A stretch of 64,000 bases of DNA, taken from Dyella halodurans (GTDB lineage: Bacteria > Pseudomonadota > Gammaproteobacteria > Xanthomonadales > Rhodanobacteraceae). The notes below the pieces were generated by a model. The model saw only the letters and a program-made list of their open reading frames with translations, did not search any database and was not told where the DNA came from. This document shows, in pieces, positions 46,198 to 56,540 of this stretch. The stretch lies in NCBI RefSeq assembly GCF_026283925.1, contig NZ_JAPDPF010000008.1, forward strand, positions 186,001 through 250,000. The letters run 5' to 3'. Position numbers and translations under genes: made by a program. Position 1 is the first letter of the stretch, and the number at the start of each line of letters is the position of its first letter.

Positions 46198-47853
46198 ATG
46201 AAAGGCACCTTCGCTCTACTCGACATTGCCGGTTACGTGGCCCTGCTGCTGTGGGGCACGCACATGGTCACCAGCGGCGTGCTGCGTGGCTATGGCAGTG
46301 CGCTGCGTCGCTGGATGGGGCGCTACCTGGGCCATCGTCCGGCGGCGTTCGGCTTTGGCGTGTGCGTCACCGCGATCCTGCAGAGCAGCACCGCGACGGG
46401 ACTGATGGCCACCTCGTTTGCCGCCAGCGGCTTCCTGGGCCTGGCGCCGGGCCTGGCCGTGATGCTGGGCGCCAACGTGGGTACGACCCTGATCGTGCAG
46501 GTGATGTCGTTCGACATCTCGATCGTGGCGCCGGTGCTGATCCTGATCGGTTTCACCATCCATCGCCGCAGCGACGATGTGAGTTACGAGAATATCGGGC
46601 GGGTCGCGATCGGCCTGGGCCTGATGCTGCTCGCGCTGCATCTGCTGGTGATCGCGATGGCGCCGGTGGAAAACGCGCAGGTGCTGCATGCGATCCTGCA
46701 GAGCCTGGCCAGCGAGCCGGTGCTCGCCATGCTGGTCGCGGCCTTGCTTACCTGGGCCTGTCATTCGAGCGTGGCGGTGGTGTTGTTGATCGTGTCGTTG
46801 GCCAGCGCCGGCGTGATCGACGCGCCGGGCGCCCTGGCCTTGGTGCTCGGCGCGAACTTGGGTGGCACCATTCCGGCCTTGCTGGAAGCCCATACGCCGG
46901 TGGCCCGTCGCTTGCCGATGGGTAATCTGATGGTGCGCGCGTTTGGTTGCGTCGTCTGCCTGCCGCTGCTGCCGTTGCTGGCGCACTGGCTGGCGCCGCT
47001 GGGCGCGTCGCCGGCGCGCATCGTGGTGAATTTCCACACGGCCTTCAATCTGGCGTTGGCGCTGATCTTCATCGTGCCGGTGCAGAGCCTCGCCCGCTTG
47101 CTGGTGCGACTGCTGCCGGAGCCGCCGCAGCCCAATGATCCGGGCGTGCCGCAGTATCTCGATGTAGGCGCACTCGATTCGGCCAATGTGGCCCTGGCCA
47201 ACGCCGTGCGCGAATCCATGCGCATGGCCGACATGGTCGAAGACATGCTGAAGGGGTTGGTCGAGGTATTCGGCAAGGACGACCGTGCGCGCGCGGCGTC
47301 GATCAGTCGCATGGACACGTCGTTGGATCGTCTCGGCGTGGCCATCCGCGAATACCTGACCGATCTCGGCGGCGAAGCCTTGAATGAAGAGGATGGCGAG
47401 CGCAGCCAGGAGATCCACGCCTTCGTCATCAACATCGAGCACATCGGCGACATCACCGCGAACAACCTGATGGAGTTTGCCGCCAAGAAGGCGCAGAGCG
47501 GGCAGGACTTCTCCGCCGACGACATCCAGGACCTTGCGGCCATGCATGCACAGGTGATGGAGAGCCTGCGCCTCGGCCTCACCGTGTTCCTGCGTGGCGA
47601 CCTGCGCGCGGCGCAGCAATTGATCTCGCGCAAGGAAGTGCTGTGGCGCCTGGAGAATGAAGCGTCCGACCGGCACGTGCGCGCGCTGCGTGAGCGCCGC
47701 GACGCCGGTGGCGGCGACGTCTACCTGCGCATCCTGCGCGACCTCAAGCGCGTGCATTCGCACCTGGCCGCGCTGGCCTATCTGCCGCTGCAACGCGCCG
47801 GCCTGTTGCAGGACCGCCTGGTGCGCGAGCCGGTGAGCCCTGGCGCGGCGTGA
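46198..47853 (+). CDS. Na/Pi cotransporter family protein with PhoU-like tail
   Basis: A 551-residue protein of the NptA/YjbB type. The N-terminal membrane domain (residues about 1-300) has two inverted halves with the QSS signature: AILQSSTATGLMATSFAASG and the variant CHSSVAVVLLIVSLASAG. The C-terminal 200 residues are helical and PhoU-like (LANAVRESMRMADMVEDMLK, AFVINIEHIGDITANNLMEF). Members export or import phosphate with Na+. ATG 46198 has AGGGAGG seven bases upstream. It follows mgtA by 175 bases. A weak hairpin GGGCACC/GGTGCCC at 46101-46120 without a U-tract lies between. Confidence 0.88.
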   Translation: MKGTFALLDIAGYVALLLWGTHMVTSGVLRGYGSALRRWMGRYLGHRPAAFGFGVCVTAILQSSTATGLMATSFAASGFLGLAPGLAVMLGANVGTTLIVQVMSFDISIVAPVLILIGFTIHRRSDDVSYENIGRVAIGLGLMLLALHLLVIAMAPVENAQVLHAILQSLASEPVLAMLVAALLTWACHSSVAVVLLIVSLASAGVIDAPGALALVLGANLGGTIPALLEAHTPVARRLPMGNLMVRAFGCVVCLPLLPLLAHWLAPLGASPARIVVNFHTAFNLALALIFIVPVQSLARLLVRLLPEPPQPNDPGVPQYLDVGALDSANVALANAVRESMRMADMVEDMLKGLVEVFGKDDRARAASISRMDTSLDRLGVAIREYLTDLGGEALNEEDGERSQEIHAFVINIEHIGDITANNLMEFAAKKAQSGQDFSADDIQDLAAMHAQVMESLRLGLTVFLRGDLRAAQQLISRKEVLWRLENEASDRHVRALRERRDAGGGDVYLRILRDLKRVHSHLAALAYLPLQRAGLLQDRLVREPVSPGAA

Positions 47854-48130
47854 CCAACGACCAAGTACCGATAGAGGAGAAACCCGACCTTGGACCCTAG
47901 TCCTTCAAGCGATCCGTCGATTCCGCATACGCCGTACTGATACCGCCATCGCGTGCTCTTCACTCTGAAGGGCATCCCCGGATGCGGTAGCCGACGACGG
48001 CCCTGACCGCGAACCGGGGCAACTCGGGCTATTTCTCCGCCCTTGTCTTCCCCTTGTCGTAAAACTCTGCTCTGTGGTCTTGGTGATCGCGGTGCTTTCG
48101 CTCGAGTTTCCATCCCGCAAGGGGAACGTC

Positions 48131-49252
48131 ATGTCCTTTCTTACCACCAAACACCTGTCCTGCCTGCCTGCCGCGCTCGCCATGGCGCTGAGCCTGGCCG
48201 CCTGCTCGCACTCCTCGAATGAAGCGACGCCGGCGCCCCACGTGATTGCGGATCACGGCGTGCTGCGGATTCCGGAAAAGTCCCCGCTGCGCTCCGAGCT
48301 GATCGTCCAGGCCGTCGAGATGCGCGAGATGCCGCACGCCATGACGTTCCCGGCCCAAGTCGAGGTCGATCCGGCGCATCAGGCCAATGTCCTGCCGGCG
48401 GTGACAGGCAAGGTGGTCGAGCTGAAGGTCGGCCTGGGCGATCACGTCACCCGTGGCCAACTGCTGGCGGTGATCGATTCGGGCGATCTGGCCCAGGCCT
48501 ATGCCGACGTCGACAAGGCCAATGATGCACTCGACCTGGCCAGGAAGAGCCTGGAGCGTGCGCGTGGCGTGCAGCAAGCGGGCGGCAACGCCGTGAAGGA
48601 TCTGCAGGCCGCGCAAAGTGGCTACAACCAGGCGCTGGCGGAAGCCGGTCGCGCACAGACGCGCCTGGCGGCCCTGGGTGGCGCGGGTTCGCATGTGGCG
48701 AAGTCGATGCAGGTCATCGCGCCGGTCAGTGGTTACATCACCGCGTTGTCGGTGTCGCCGGGCATGTATGTCAACGACGCCACCGCGGCCCTGATGTCCA
48801 TCGCCAATCTCGATACGGTGTGGATCACCGCCAATGTGCCGGAGAGTGCGGTCGGCCAGGTCGCCAAGGGGCAGGACGTCGATGCCACGCTGTCCGCCTA
48901 TCCGGACGAGGTGGTACACGGCAAGGTAAGTTTCGTCAGTCCCGTGCTGCAAGCGGATACCCGCCGCAGCATGGTGCGTGTCGCGGTGGCCAATCCGGAG
49001 GGACGGCTGAAGCCGAACATGTTCGCGAACGCGAGCTTCCATATTCCGCAGCCACCGCAGGTGATCGTGCCGGAAACGGCCTTGCTGATGAACAACGACA
49101 ACATCAGCGTGTTCGTGGAAGTGTCGCCGTGGGCGTTTGAACGCCGCACCGTCGAGCTGAGCTATTCGGAGACGGCAGGCGCGCGCGTGACCCGGGGCCT
49201 GAAGGCCGGCGACCGCGTGATCGTGCGGGGCGGAGTCCTGCTCAATGATTAA
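48131..49252 (+). CDS. RND efflux periplasmic adaptor lipoprotein
   Basis: A 373-residue membrane-fusion protein of the CusB/CzcB type. The N-terminus ends in the lipobox LSLAAC, so it is lipid-anchored. The biotinyl-lipoyl halves are VTGKVVELKVGLGDHVTRGQLL and MQVIAPVSGYITALSVSPGMYV, with a helical hairpin between them (LARKSLERARGVQQAGGNAV). The beta-barrel and membrane-proximal domains follow. ATG 48131 follows AAGGGGAA and gives the signal peptide; the frame open to 48074 is not coding. It overlaps the pump gene by eight bases and leads a three-gene operon. The 277-base gap before it holds no gene. Confidence 0.92.
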   Translation: MSFLTTKHLSCLPAALAMALSLAACSHSSNEATPAPHVIADHGVLRIPEKSPLRSELIVQAVEMREMPHAMTFPAQVEVDPAHQANVLPAVTGKVVELKVGLGDHVTRGQLLAVIDSGDLAQAYADVDKANDALDLARKSLERARGVQQAGGNAVKDLQAAQSGYNQALAEAGRAQTRLAALGGAGSHVAKSMQVIAPVSGYITALSVSPGMYVNDATAALMSIANLDTVWITANVPESAVGQVAKGQDVDATLSAYPDEVVHGKVSFVSPVLQADTRRSMVRVAVANPEGRLKPNMFANASFHIPQPPQVIVPETALLMNNDNISVFVEVSPWAFERRTVELSYSETAGARVTRGLKAGDRVIVRGGVLLND

Positions 49253-52200
49253 CGCGATCTTCCAGTTCTGCTTCCAGAAGCGGATGTTGTTCTTCGTCGT
49301 GACGATCCTCGTCGCGTGCTTCGGCTATTACTCCTGGACCCAGCTGGCGATCGAGGCGTATCCCGAGCTGAGCGATGTCACCGCCCAGGTCACCACCCAG
49401 GTGCCCGGCCTGGCCGCCGAGGAAATCGAGCAGCAGATCACCACGCCGCTGGAGCGTGGCCTTGCCGGTACGCCCGGCCTGGTCAGCATGCGTTCCAGCA
49501 GCACCTTTGGCCTGTCGCTGATCACCATGGTGTTCAAGGATGGGGCGGAGGACTACTGGTCGCGCCAGCGCATCATGGAGCGGGTGAGTCAGGTCACCCT
49601 GCCTGCCGGCGTGACGCCCGGTCTGGATGCGGTTTCCGGCCCTGCCGGCGAAATCTACCGCTATACGCTGGAGTCCAAGAGCAAGAATCTGATGCAGCTG
49701 TCGGAGCTGCAGACCTGGGTCGTTATTCCTGCACTGGAGAAGGTTCCAGGTGTGGCCAATGTCGATATCTTCGGCGGCTTCACCAAGGAATTCCAGCTGG
49801 AGCTGGACCCGGCCCAGCTGCTGCGCTTCGGCGTCAGCGTGAACCAGGTCAGCAGTGCGATCTCCGCCAATACCTCCAATGCGGGCGGCAGCCGCATTAC
49901 CCGTGGCGAGCAGTCGTACATCGTGCGCGGCATCGGCATGGTGCATACGCTGCAGGAGCTCGGCGACATCGTGGTCACCCAGAGCAATGGCGTGCCGGTA
50001 CTGGTGCGCGATCTCGGCAAGCTGCGCTATGGCCATCAGGTGCGCCAGGGCATTCTCGGCAAGAACAACAATCCCGACACCATCGAAGGCATCGTCGACC
50101 TGCTGAAGTACGAGAATCCCTCGCGCGTGCTGGAGGGCATCCACGCCACCGTCGATCAGCTCAACCAGCGCCTCGCCGCGCAGGACGTGCAGATCGTCCC
50201 GTATATCGATCGCGACGACCTGGTCAATGCGACCAAGGAAAAAGTCTTCCGCACCGTGATGGAAGGCGTGGGCCTGGTCTGCATCGTGCTGATCCTGTTC
50301 CTGGGCAGTCCGCGTTCGGCCCTGGTGGCGGCGGTCGCGATACCGATGTCGCTGGTCACGGTCTTCATCCTGATGCAGTTCACCCACATGCCGGCGAATC
50401 TGTTCTCGCTTGGTGCGATCGACTTTGGCGTGATCGTGGACGGCACCATCGTGGTGACCGAGGCGATCCTGCGGCGTCGTGAGGAAAAGCCCAACGAGGT
50501 GCTGACCGAAGACGATGTAATGACGGTGACCAAGCATGTGGGCCGCTCGATCTTCTTTGCGACCCTGATCATCATCACCGCTTATCTGCCGCTGTTCGCG
50601 TTCGAACATGCCGAGGGCAAGCTGTTCCGCCCGATGGCCTTCACCGTGGGTTACGCCTTGCTGGCGGCCCTGCTGTGCACGGTGACCTTGACGCCCGGCC
50701 TGGCCTATATCGCCCTGCGCAAGCCGCGCAAGATTTTCCACAACAAGCCGCTGGAGAAGCTGCAGGCGGCCTACCGTTCCAGTCTCGGACGTCTGCTGCA
50801 CAAGCTGCCGGTGGCCTACACCGCGGCCGGGGTGACCTTCCTGGGCGTGTTGGCCCTCGGTGCAACGATTGGTCGCGAGTTTCTGCCCGAGCTGGATGAA
50901 GGCGCGCTATGGCTGCAGGTGCAGATGCCGTCCGGCCTGTCGCTGGACAAGGCCAGTGCGATGACGGCCGATCTGCGCCGTGCCGTGCGCGAGTTTCCCG
51001 AGGTTTCCTATGTAGTGACCCAGCTGGGTCGTAACGATTCCGGCACCGATCCGTGGACACCGTCGCACGTCGAGGCTGGCGTGGGCCTCAAGCCCTACAG
51101 CAGCTGGGCGAGTGGCGAAAGCAAGGCGGAGTTCCTGCGTCGATTCAATGCGCGCATGCAGCAGATGCCGGGGATCAGCGTGGGCATCAGCCAGCCGATC
51201 GTGGATGGCGAGAACGACATGATCGGCGGGGCGCATAGCCCGCTGGTGCTGCGTATCTATGGCGATGACTTCGGCGAGCTGCGCCGCATCGGCGGCGAGA
51301 TCGTGGAGGTGCTGCAAGGCGTGCGCGGCACCGCCGAGGCATCGATCTTCCAGGAGCCGCCGATCCCCCAGCTGGCGATCACGGCAGATCGCGAGGCGGC
51401 GGCACGTTATGGCATCAATATCGCCGATGTCAGCGGCCTGATCCAGACGGCTATCGGCGGCGCGCCGATCGCGCAGGTCTATGTGGCCGACCGCATCTAC
51501 AACGTGACGGCCCGGGTGCCCAATGCGGTGGCCAACAATATCGAGGCGATCGGCCAGTTGCCGCTCACCTCGGCCACCGGTGCGCAGGTGCCCCTGAAAC
51601 AGGTGGCGCATATCGGCCTGGCCATGGGCGAAAGCACGATTGCGCACGAGCAGACCCATCGCCAGCTGACCATACGCATCGACAACCGCGATCGTGCGCT
51701 GTCGGAGTATCTCGCCGATGCGCAGAAGCAAATCGACGCCAAGGTCCATTTCGACAAGCAGAACTATCACCTGGAATGGGCAGGCACGTTTGAGAACCAG
51801 CAGCGTGCCGAGGCACGCCTGATCGTGGTGATGGGCCTGGTGCTGGCGATCATGGCGGTGCTGCTGTTTGCCGAGTTCGGCAAGTTGCACCAGGCGATCC
51901 TGGTGCTGGCCGTGGTGCCGCTGGCGACCGTAGGCGGACTGATCTCGCTGCATTTGCGTGGCGAGACCTTGAACATCGCCACGGCGGTCGGCTTCATCGC
52001 CTTGTTCGGCGTGGCGGTACAGAACGGCATCATCATGGTGTCGAACATCAATCGCGTTCGAAAGGAAGGGCTGCCGTTGGAGGAGGCGGTATTGGCCGGT
52101 GCGACGGAGCGCTTCCGGCCGGTACTGATGACCGCCACCGTCGCCAGCGTGGGCATGCTGCCGGCGGCACTCGCCACCGGCATTGGCACGGACGTGCAGC

Positions 52201-52340
52201 GCGGCCTGGCCACCGTGGTCGTCGGCGGCCTGCCAATCGCCACCTTGCTGACCTTGTATATCCTGCCCGGTTTCTATTTCGGAGTGGAGCGCTTCATCGA
52301 GAAGCACAAGCGTCGCGCCGCACCGGCGACGGGAGTCTGA
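49245..52340 (+). CDS. Heavy-metal-type RND efflux pump (CzcA/CusA family)
   Basis: A 1031-residue inner-membrane RND pump of the heavy-metal efflux group. Twelve helices and two large periplasmic loops are evident. The proton-relay segment in helix 4 is LGAIDFGVIVDGTIVVTEAI, with two Asp and one Glu as in CzcA. IATAVGFIALFGVAVQNGII is in helix 10-11. The N-terminus (FVVTILVACFGYYSWTQLAI, EAYPELSDVTAQVTTQVPGL) is the group's standard. It would export Zn, Co, Cd, Cu or Ni from the periplasm or cytoplasm; the metal cannot be decided from sequence alone. It is translated from ATG 49245 with an eight-base overlap with the adaptor gene. Confidence 0.93.
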   Translation: MINAIFQFCFQKRMLFFVVTILVACFGYYSWTQLAIEAYPELSDVTAQVTTQVPGLAAEEIEQQITTPLERGLAGTPGLVSMRSSSTFGLSLITMVFKDGAEDYWSRQRIMERVSQVTLPAGVTPGLDAVSGPAGEIYRYTLESKSKNLMQLSELQTWVVIPALEKVPGVANVDIFGGFTKEFQLELDPAQLLRFGVSVNQVSSAISANTSNAGGSRITRGEQSYIVRGIGMVHTLQELGDIVVTQSNGVPVLVRDLGKLRYGHQVRQGILGKNNNPDTIEGIVDLLKYENPSRVLEGIHATVDQLNQRLAAQDVQIVPYIDRDDLVNATKEKVFRTVMEGVGLVCIVLILFLGSPRSALVAAVAIPMSLVTVFILMQFTHMPANLFSLGAIDFGVIVDGTIVVTEAILRRREEKPNEVLTEDDVMTVTKHVGRSIFFATLIIITAYLPLFAFEHAEGKLFRPMAFTVGYALLAALLCTVTLTPGLAYIALRKPRKIFHNKPLEKLQAAYRSSLGRLLHKLPVAYTAAGVTFLGVLALGATIGREFLPELDEGALWLQVQMPSGLSLDKASAMTADLRRAVREFPEVSYVVTQLGRNDSGTDPWTPSHVEAGVGLKPYSSWASGESKAEFLRRFNARMQQMPGISVGISQPIVDGENDMIGGAHSPLVLRIYGDDFGELRRIGGEIVEVLQGVRGTAEASIFQEPPIPQLAITADREAAARYGINIADVSGLIQTAIGGAPIAQVYVADRIYNVTARVPNAVANNIEAIGQLPLTSATGAQVPLKQVAHIGLAMGESTIAHEQTHRQLTIRIDNRDRALSEYLADAQKQIDAKVHFDKQNYHLEWAGTFENQQRAEARLIVVMGLVLAIMAVLLFAEFGKLHQAILVLAVVPLATVGGLISLHLRGETLNIATAVGFIALFGVAVQNGIIMVSNINRVRKEGLPLEEAVLAGATERFRPVLMTATVASVGMLPAALATGIGTDVQRGLATVVVGGLPIATLLTLYILPGFYFGVERFIEKHKRRAAPATGV

Positions 52341-52342
52341 CC

Positions 52343-53869
52343 ATGCACATCATCAACAGCGCAACGACTCGTCATGGCAAGCGCAGCCTGCTTGCCCTGG
52401 CCATCACCCTCACGCTCAGCGCATGCGCGGTGGGGCCGGATTACCAGCGCCCGCAGGCGCCTGCTGCACACGACTATGCGCCGACAGCGTTGCCGCAGAC
52501 CACGGCATCGGCGCCGGGTGTGGGCGGCGGTGCCCAGCAGCTCGTGCAGGACATGGACATTCCCGGCCAATGGTGGACCTTGTTCCATTCCGCGCCGTTG
52601 AACGCGTTGATCGACGATGCGCTCAAGCACAATGCCGACGTCGAAGCGGCCCACGCGGCCTTGCAAGTGGCCTGGGAGAACGTGCGCGCCCAGCGCGGGG
52701 CGTTCTTCCCCAGCGTCAGCGCCAGCGTCGACCCCACCCGGCAGAAGACCGGCTCGGTGTTGTCCAGCAATGTCGCGTCCAACAGCACGCTGTACAACCT
52801 CACCACCGCCCAGGTCAGCGTGTCGTATTCGCCGGACCTGTGGGGCGGCAACCGCCGCCAGGTGGAGTCCCTGGTGGCCGAGGCGAATGCACAGCGTTTC
52901 CAGCTGGAGGCGACCTACCTCACGCTGACCAGCAACCTGGTGAATGCGGCGATCCAGGAAGCCTCGTTGCGCGCGCAGATCGACGCCACCCACCACATCA
53001 TCGATGACCAGCAGCGCATCATGACGACGCTGCAACGCCAGCTTGCGCTTGGCGATGCACCCGAAGCCGCCGTCGCGGCGCAGCAGGCGGCGCTCGAGCA
53101 GAGCCGGGCCAGCCTGCCTCCGCTGGAAAAGCAACTCGACCAGCAACGCGACCTGCTCGCCGCGCTCAGCGGGCGCATGCCGAGCGACAGCATGGATGCC
53201 CGCTTTACCCTGGATGGATTGCAGTTGCCGGACCAACTGCCACTGAGCGTGCCTGCCCGACTGGTCGAGCAGCGGCCCGACGTGCGCATGGCCGATGAAC
53301 AGTTGCACGCGGCCAGTGCGCAAGTCGGTGTCGCCATCGCGAACCGGCTGCCCAATGTGCAGATCACCGCGAATATCGGCAGTGCCGCCGACAGCGCCAG
53401 CAACCTGTTGGGCACGGGCACGGGCTTCTGGAATATCGGCGCCAGCATCACGGCGCCGATCTTCGACGGTGGCACGCTGAAGCATAAGCAACGTGCGGCC
53501 GAGGCGACCTATCGACAGAGTGAGGCGCAGTATCGCGGCACGGTGATCTCCGCTGTGCAAAGCGTGGCGGATGTCTTGCACGCCGTGCATGCCGATGCCG
53601 ATGCACTGGCGGCGGCGGAACGTGCCGAGCGCGCGGCGGCGCGCAGCTTCGAGATCGCGCGGCATCAACTTGAGCTGGGCGATATCAGCGAAGCGACGAT
53701 GCTCAATGCGGAACTGACCTGGCGGCAGGCGGAGATCGCGCTGATCCAGGCGCAGGCGAACCGCTATGCCGATACCGTGGCCTTGTTCCAGGCGCTCGGC
53801 GGTGGCTGGTGGAATCGGCAGGATGCAAGCGAGGTGGCGTCCTCGGCTGAGCCCACGCACCAGCCCTGA
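52343..53869 (+). CDS. Outer membrane factor lipoprotein, NodT/TolC family
   Basis: A 508-residue outer-membrane channel of the NodT group. The lipobox is TLSAC followed by AVGPDYQRPQAP, the usual start of these lipoproteins. Two OEP repeats follow, with long coiled-coil helices (LIDDALKHNADVEAAHAALQ; VLHAVHADADALAAAERAER) and the PARLVEQRPDVRMADEQLHA motif. It completes the tripartite pump with the two preceding genes and begins two bases after the pump stop. The end is 22 bases from the convergent dedA stop. Confidence 0.93.
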   Translation: MHIINSATTRHGKRSLLALAITLTLSACAVGPDYQRPQAPAAHDYAPTALPQTTASAPGVGGGAQQLVQDMDIPGQWWTLFHSAPLNALIDDALKHNADVEAAHAALQVAWENVRAQRGAFFPSVSASVDPTRQKTGSVLSSNVASNSTLYNLTTAQVSVSYSPDLWGGNRRQVESLVAEANAQRFQLEATYLTLTSNLVNAAIQEASLRAQIDATHHIIDDQQRIMTTLQRQLALGDAPEAAVAAQQAALEQSRASLPPLEKQLDQQRDLLAALSGRMPSDSMDARFTLDGLQLPDQLPLSVPARLVEQRPDVRMADEQLHAASAQVGVAIANRLPNVQITANIGSAADSASNLLGTGTGFWNIGASITAPIFDGGTLKHKQRAAEATYRQSEAQYRGTVISAVQSVADVLHAVHADADALAAAERAERAAARSFEIARHQLELGDISEATMLNAELTWRQAEIALIQAQANRYADTVALFQALGGGWWNRQDASEVASSAEPTHQP

Positions 53870-53891
53870 ACCACCACGTTCACGGACGGCC

Positions 53892-54521
53892 TCAGCGCGA
53901 ATCGGACGACGCGCAGGCCGTCCTGCGTTTATGCCGCCACCACAGCACCAGCACGACCACGATCACGATGCCGAAGAGGACCCACAGGCCGTTCTGGCCG
54001 CGGCGGATCCATTTGGCCAGCCAATCGTGGTTGTCGGCGCCGAAATAACCGAGATAGACCCAGATCGGCACGCTGATCAGCGCGGCCAGGCCATCGAGCA
54101 GGAAGAAACGCAGGAACGACACGCGATGGGTGGAGCCGGCGGTGATGTAGACGGCGGTGCGCATGCCAGGGAGGAAGCGCGCGAAGAACAGCAGGCGGTT
54201 GCCGTAGCGCTCGAACTTCTGCTGCACCTTGGCATAGCGCTCCGGCGTCAACAGGCGGGCGACGAGGCGCCATTGCCGAATGCGCGCGCCGTAATGATGA
54301 CCCAGCAGGAACATGGCGGAATCGCCGGCCAGCACGCCGACCATGGCCACGGCAAACATCCTGTGCACGTTCGCATAGCCCAGCCCGGCGATCACCCCGC
54401 CGGCGACCAGGGTGATGTCTTCGGGCAAAGGCACGCCCGCACCGCACAGCAGCAACGCGATGAATACCGCGAAGTAGCCGTTCTCAGCGAACACGGTCAC
54501 CAGTCGTTCAAGCAGTTCCAT
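53892..54521 (-). CDS. DedA family membrane protein
   Basis: A 209-residue DedA/SNARE-associated (VTT-fold) protein. Core motifs are the re-entrant ENGYFAVFIALLLCGAGVPL with PLPEDITLVAGG and the signature FFARFLPGMRTAVYITAGST. The C-terminal helix is VLFGIVIVVVLVLWW. Members are lipid flippases for undecaprenyl phosphate or phospholipids and keep the proton motive force stable. The gene stands alone, 143 bases after dnaG, and converges with the efflux operon. The substrate is unknown. Confidence 0.92.
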   Translation of the reverse strand: MELLERLVTVFAENGYFAVFIALLLCGAGVPLPEDITLVAGGVIAGLGYANVHRMFAVAMVGVLAGDSAMFLLGHHYGARIRQWRLVARLLTPERYAKVQQKFERYGNRLLFFARFLPGMRTAVYITAGSTHRVSFLRFFLLDGLAALISVPIWVYLGYFGADNHDWLAKWIRRGQNGLWVLFGIVIVVVLVLWWRHKRRTACASSDSR

Positions 54522-54664
54522 CTACATCCATGCCGGGGTCGTCGCCCATGCGGTAAGGGAGTGTCCGATGATCCCACACCAAGGCGCCCCAGCGCTTGCG
54601 GCAACGCACTGTTGAAGCCTGGGCAATGACCGTGCCGAGCACGTGGGGACGCGAGTGGAACCGC

Positions 54665-56401
54665 TCAGTCCGCGGGCGCGGCGGGCGGGACGCGCGCCGC
54701 CAGCAATTCGCGCAACTCGGCCTTTTCGGCGCTGTCCAGCGTGCCTTCGCGGCTTTTGGCGGTGAGCCATTCACGCCGCTGCGTGATGACTTGTTGTTCC
54801 ATGCGCTGCAAGGCACCGAAGAATTCGGCGCGCTGTGCTTCGGGTTCGCCCACCACCATCGCAGCCATCAGCTTCTGCAGCGACGTGTATTCGGGACGTT
54901 CGGCAAAGTGCTCGACCAGCATGGCCGGGTTGATGCCGGGGCGCGAGCGCGCCAGGTCGATCAATTCGGCCAGCAGTTCCACGCCAGGCTTTTCCAGGCG
55001 CAGGAAACCGTAGGGGCGTTCCACCTGATCGGCGATGCCGGGCTGGGCCAGCAATAGTGCAATCGCACTGCGTACCAGTGAGCGCTGCACCACGATGGGT
55101 CGCTGCACCGGGCGTCGGGCGCCAGCATCGGCCTCGAGCACGGCGCGAGCCCCGGTGCGCTTTTCCAGTTCCTGCGCCATCAGGTCGCGGAAGGCGCCAT
55201 CCGGCAGCTTTGCAATCAAGGGACGTGCACGCTCGGCCAGTCGTGCGCGGCCATCGAGGCTGCTGGTGTCCACGTCGTGGGCCAGTTCGTTGAAGAAGTA
55301 TTCGGACAGGGGCGTGGCCGCTTTCAGGCGCTTTTCGAAGCCGTCCTTGCCTTCCTTGCGAATCAGCGTATCCGGGTCCTCGCCATCCGGCAGGAACAGG
55401 AAATACGCCTGGCGTCCATCACGGATGCGCGGCAGCGCAGCCTCCAGCGCCTTCCACGCGGCAGCGCGGCCGGCGCGGTCACCATCGAAACAAAACACCA
55501 CATCCGGCGCGGCGCGAAACAGCACTTCGGTATGTTCGGGCGTGGTCGCGGTGCCCAGGGTGGCTACCGCGATGGGCAGGCCCGCCTGATGCAGCGCGAT
55601 GACATCCATATAACCTTCCACCACCACGATGCGCGCCAGGCTCGGATTGGCCTGCTTCACCTGCCACAGCGCGAACAGCTCGCGGCCCTTGTGGAACAGT
55701 GGCGTCTCGGGCGAGTTGAGGTACTTCGGGCCCTGATCGGAACTCAACACGCGGCCGCCGAACGCGATCACCCGACCACGCCGGTCGAGGATGGGAAACA
55801 TCACCCGTTCGCGGAAGCGGTCGTAGCGGTGCCCGCGCTCGTTACTGGCCACCATGCCGGCTTCGTTGAGCAGCTGCATGCGGCGATCGTTGCTGCCCAG
55901 CGCCTTGATCACGCCGTCAAACCCGGCCGGCGCCCAGCCGATGCGGAAGCGCTTGATGGTGTCCTCGTCCAGCCCGCGCTTGCGGCAATAGGCCTGCGCC
56001 TCGGCGTTCTTCGGCAGCTCGTTTTCGAACCAGCGCGCTGCCGCGTCGAGCAGGGCGTAGAGGTCGGTCTTGTCTTCGCGCGGGGCCTGGTCGTTGCCGC
56101 CTTCGCGCGGCACTGTGAGGCCGACGGACTGCGCCAGTTCCTCGACGGCATCCGGGAACTCCAGGCGCTCGTAGTCCATCAGGAATTTCAGCGCGCTGCC
56201 GTGTGCGCCGCAACCAAAACAGTGGAAAAACTGCTTGGCCGGACTGACATAGAACGACGGCGAACGCTCGTTGTGGAACGGACAACAGGCCGTCCATTCG
56301 CGGCCCGCCTTTTTCAGCGGAACGCGCCGCTCGATCACGTCGACGATGTCGACGCGAGCAAGCAGCTCGTCGATGAAACTGTCAGGGATACGTCCGCGCA
56401 T
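54665..56401 (-). CDS. dnaG: DNA primase
   Basis: A 578-residue DnaG that makes RNA primers at the replication fork. The N-terminal CHC2 zinc ribbon is CCPFHNERSPSFYVSP followed by FHCFGCGAHGSA. The catalytic core has the RNA-binding basic and TOPRIM motifs (VVVEGYMDVIALHQAGLP, FCFDGDRAGRAAAWKALEAA). The C-terminal helicase-interacting domain contacts DnaB. ATG 56401 gives MRGRIPDSFIDELLARVDIV, the family start; the frame runs open to 56542 in error. In most relatives dnaG follows rpsU and yqeY directly. Here three other genes lie between. Confidence 0.97.
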   Translation of the reverse strand: MRGRIPDSFIDELLARVDIVDVIERRVPLKKAGREWTACCPFHNERSPSFYVSPAKQFFHCFGCGAHGSALKFLMDYERLEFPDAVEELAQSVGLTVPREGGNDQAPREDKTDLYALLDAAARWFENELPKNAEAQAYCRKRGLDEDTIKRFRIGWAPAGFDGVIKALGSNDRRMQLLNEAGMVASNERGHRYDRFRERVMFPILDRRGRVIAFGGRVLSSDQGPKYLNSPETPLFHKGRELFALWQVKQANPSLARIVVVEGYMDVIALHQAGLPIAVATLGTATTPEHTEVLFRAAPDVVFCFDGDRAGRAAAWKALEAALPRIRDGRQAYFLFLPDGEDPDTLIRKEGKDGFEKRLKAATPLSEYFFNELAHDVDTSSLDGRARLAERARPLIAKLPDGAFRDLMAQELEKRTGARAVLEADAGARRPVQRPIVVQRSLVRSAIALLLAQPGIADQVERPYGFLRLEKPGVELLAELIDLARSRPGINPAMLVEHFAERPEYTSLQKLMAAMVVGEPEAQRAEFFGALQRMEQQVITQRREWLTAKSREGTLDSAEKAELRELLAARVPPAAPAD

Positions 56402-56540
56402 TAGCCCTTTAGTGTAGAGGGTGTGACGCCTATCCGTGCGTGGCCGCGAATGCCCGCCTAGGCGTCGGGGCGACCCCTGCGCGCCCGGCTGGCCTTGCCC
56501 TATGCTGCGCCTGGGGAGCCTGAGGGCTTTGGGGGCGATC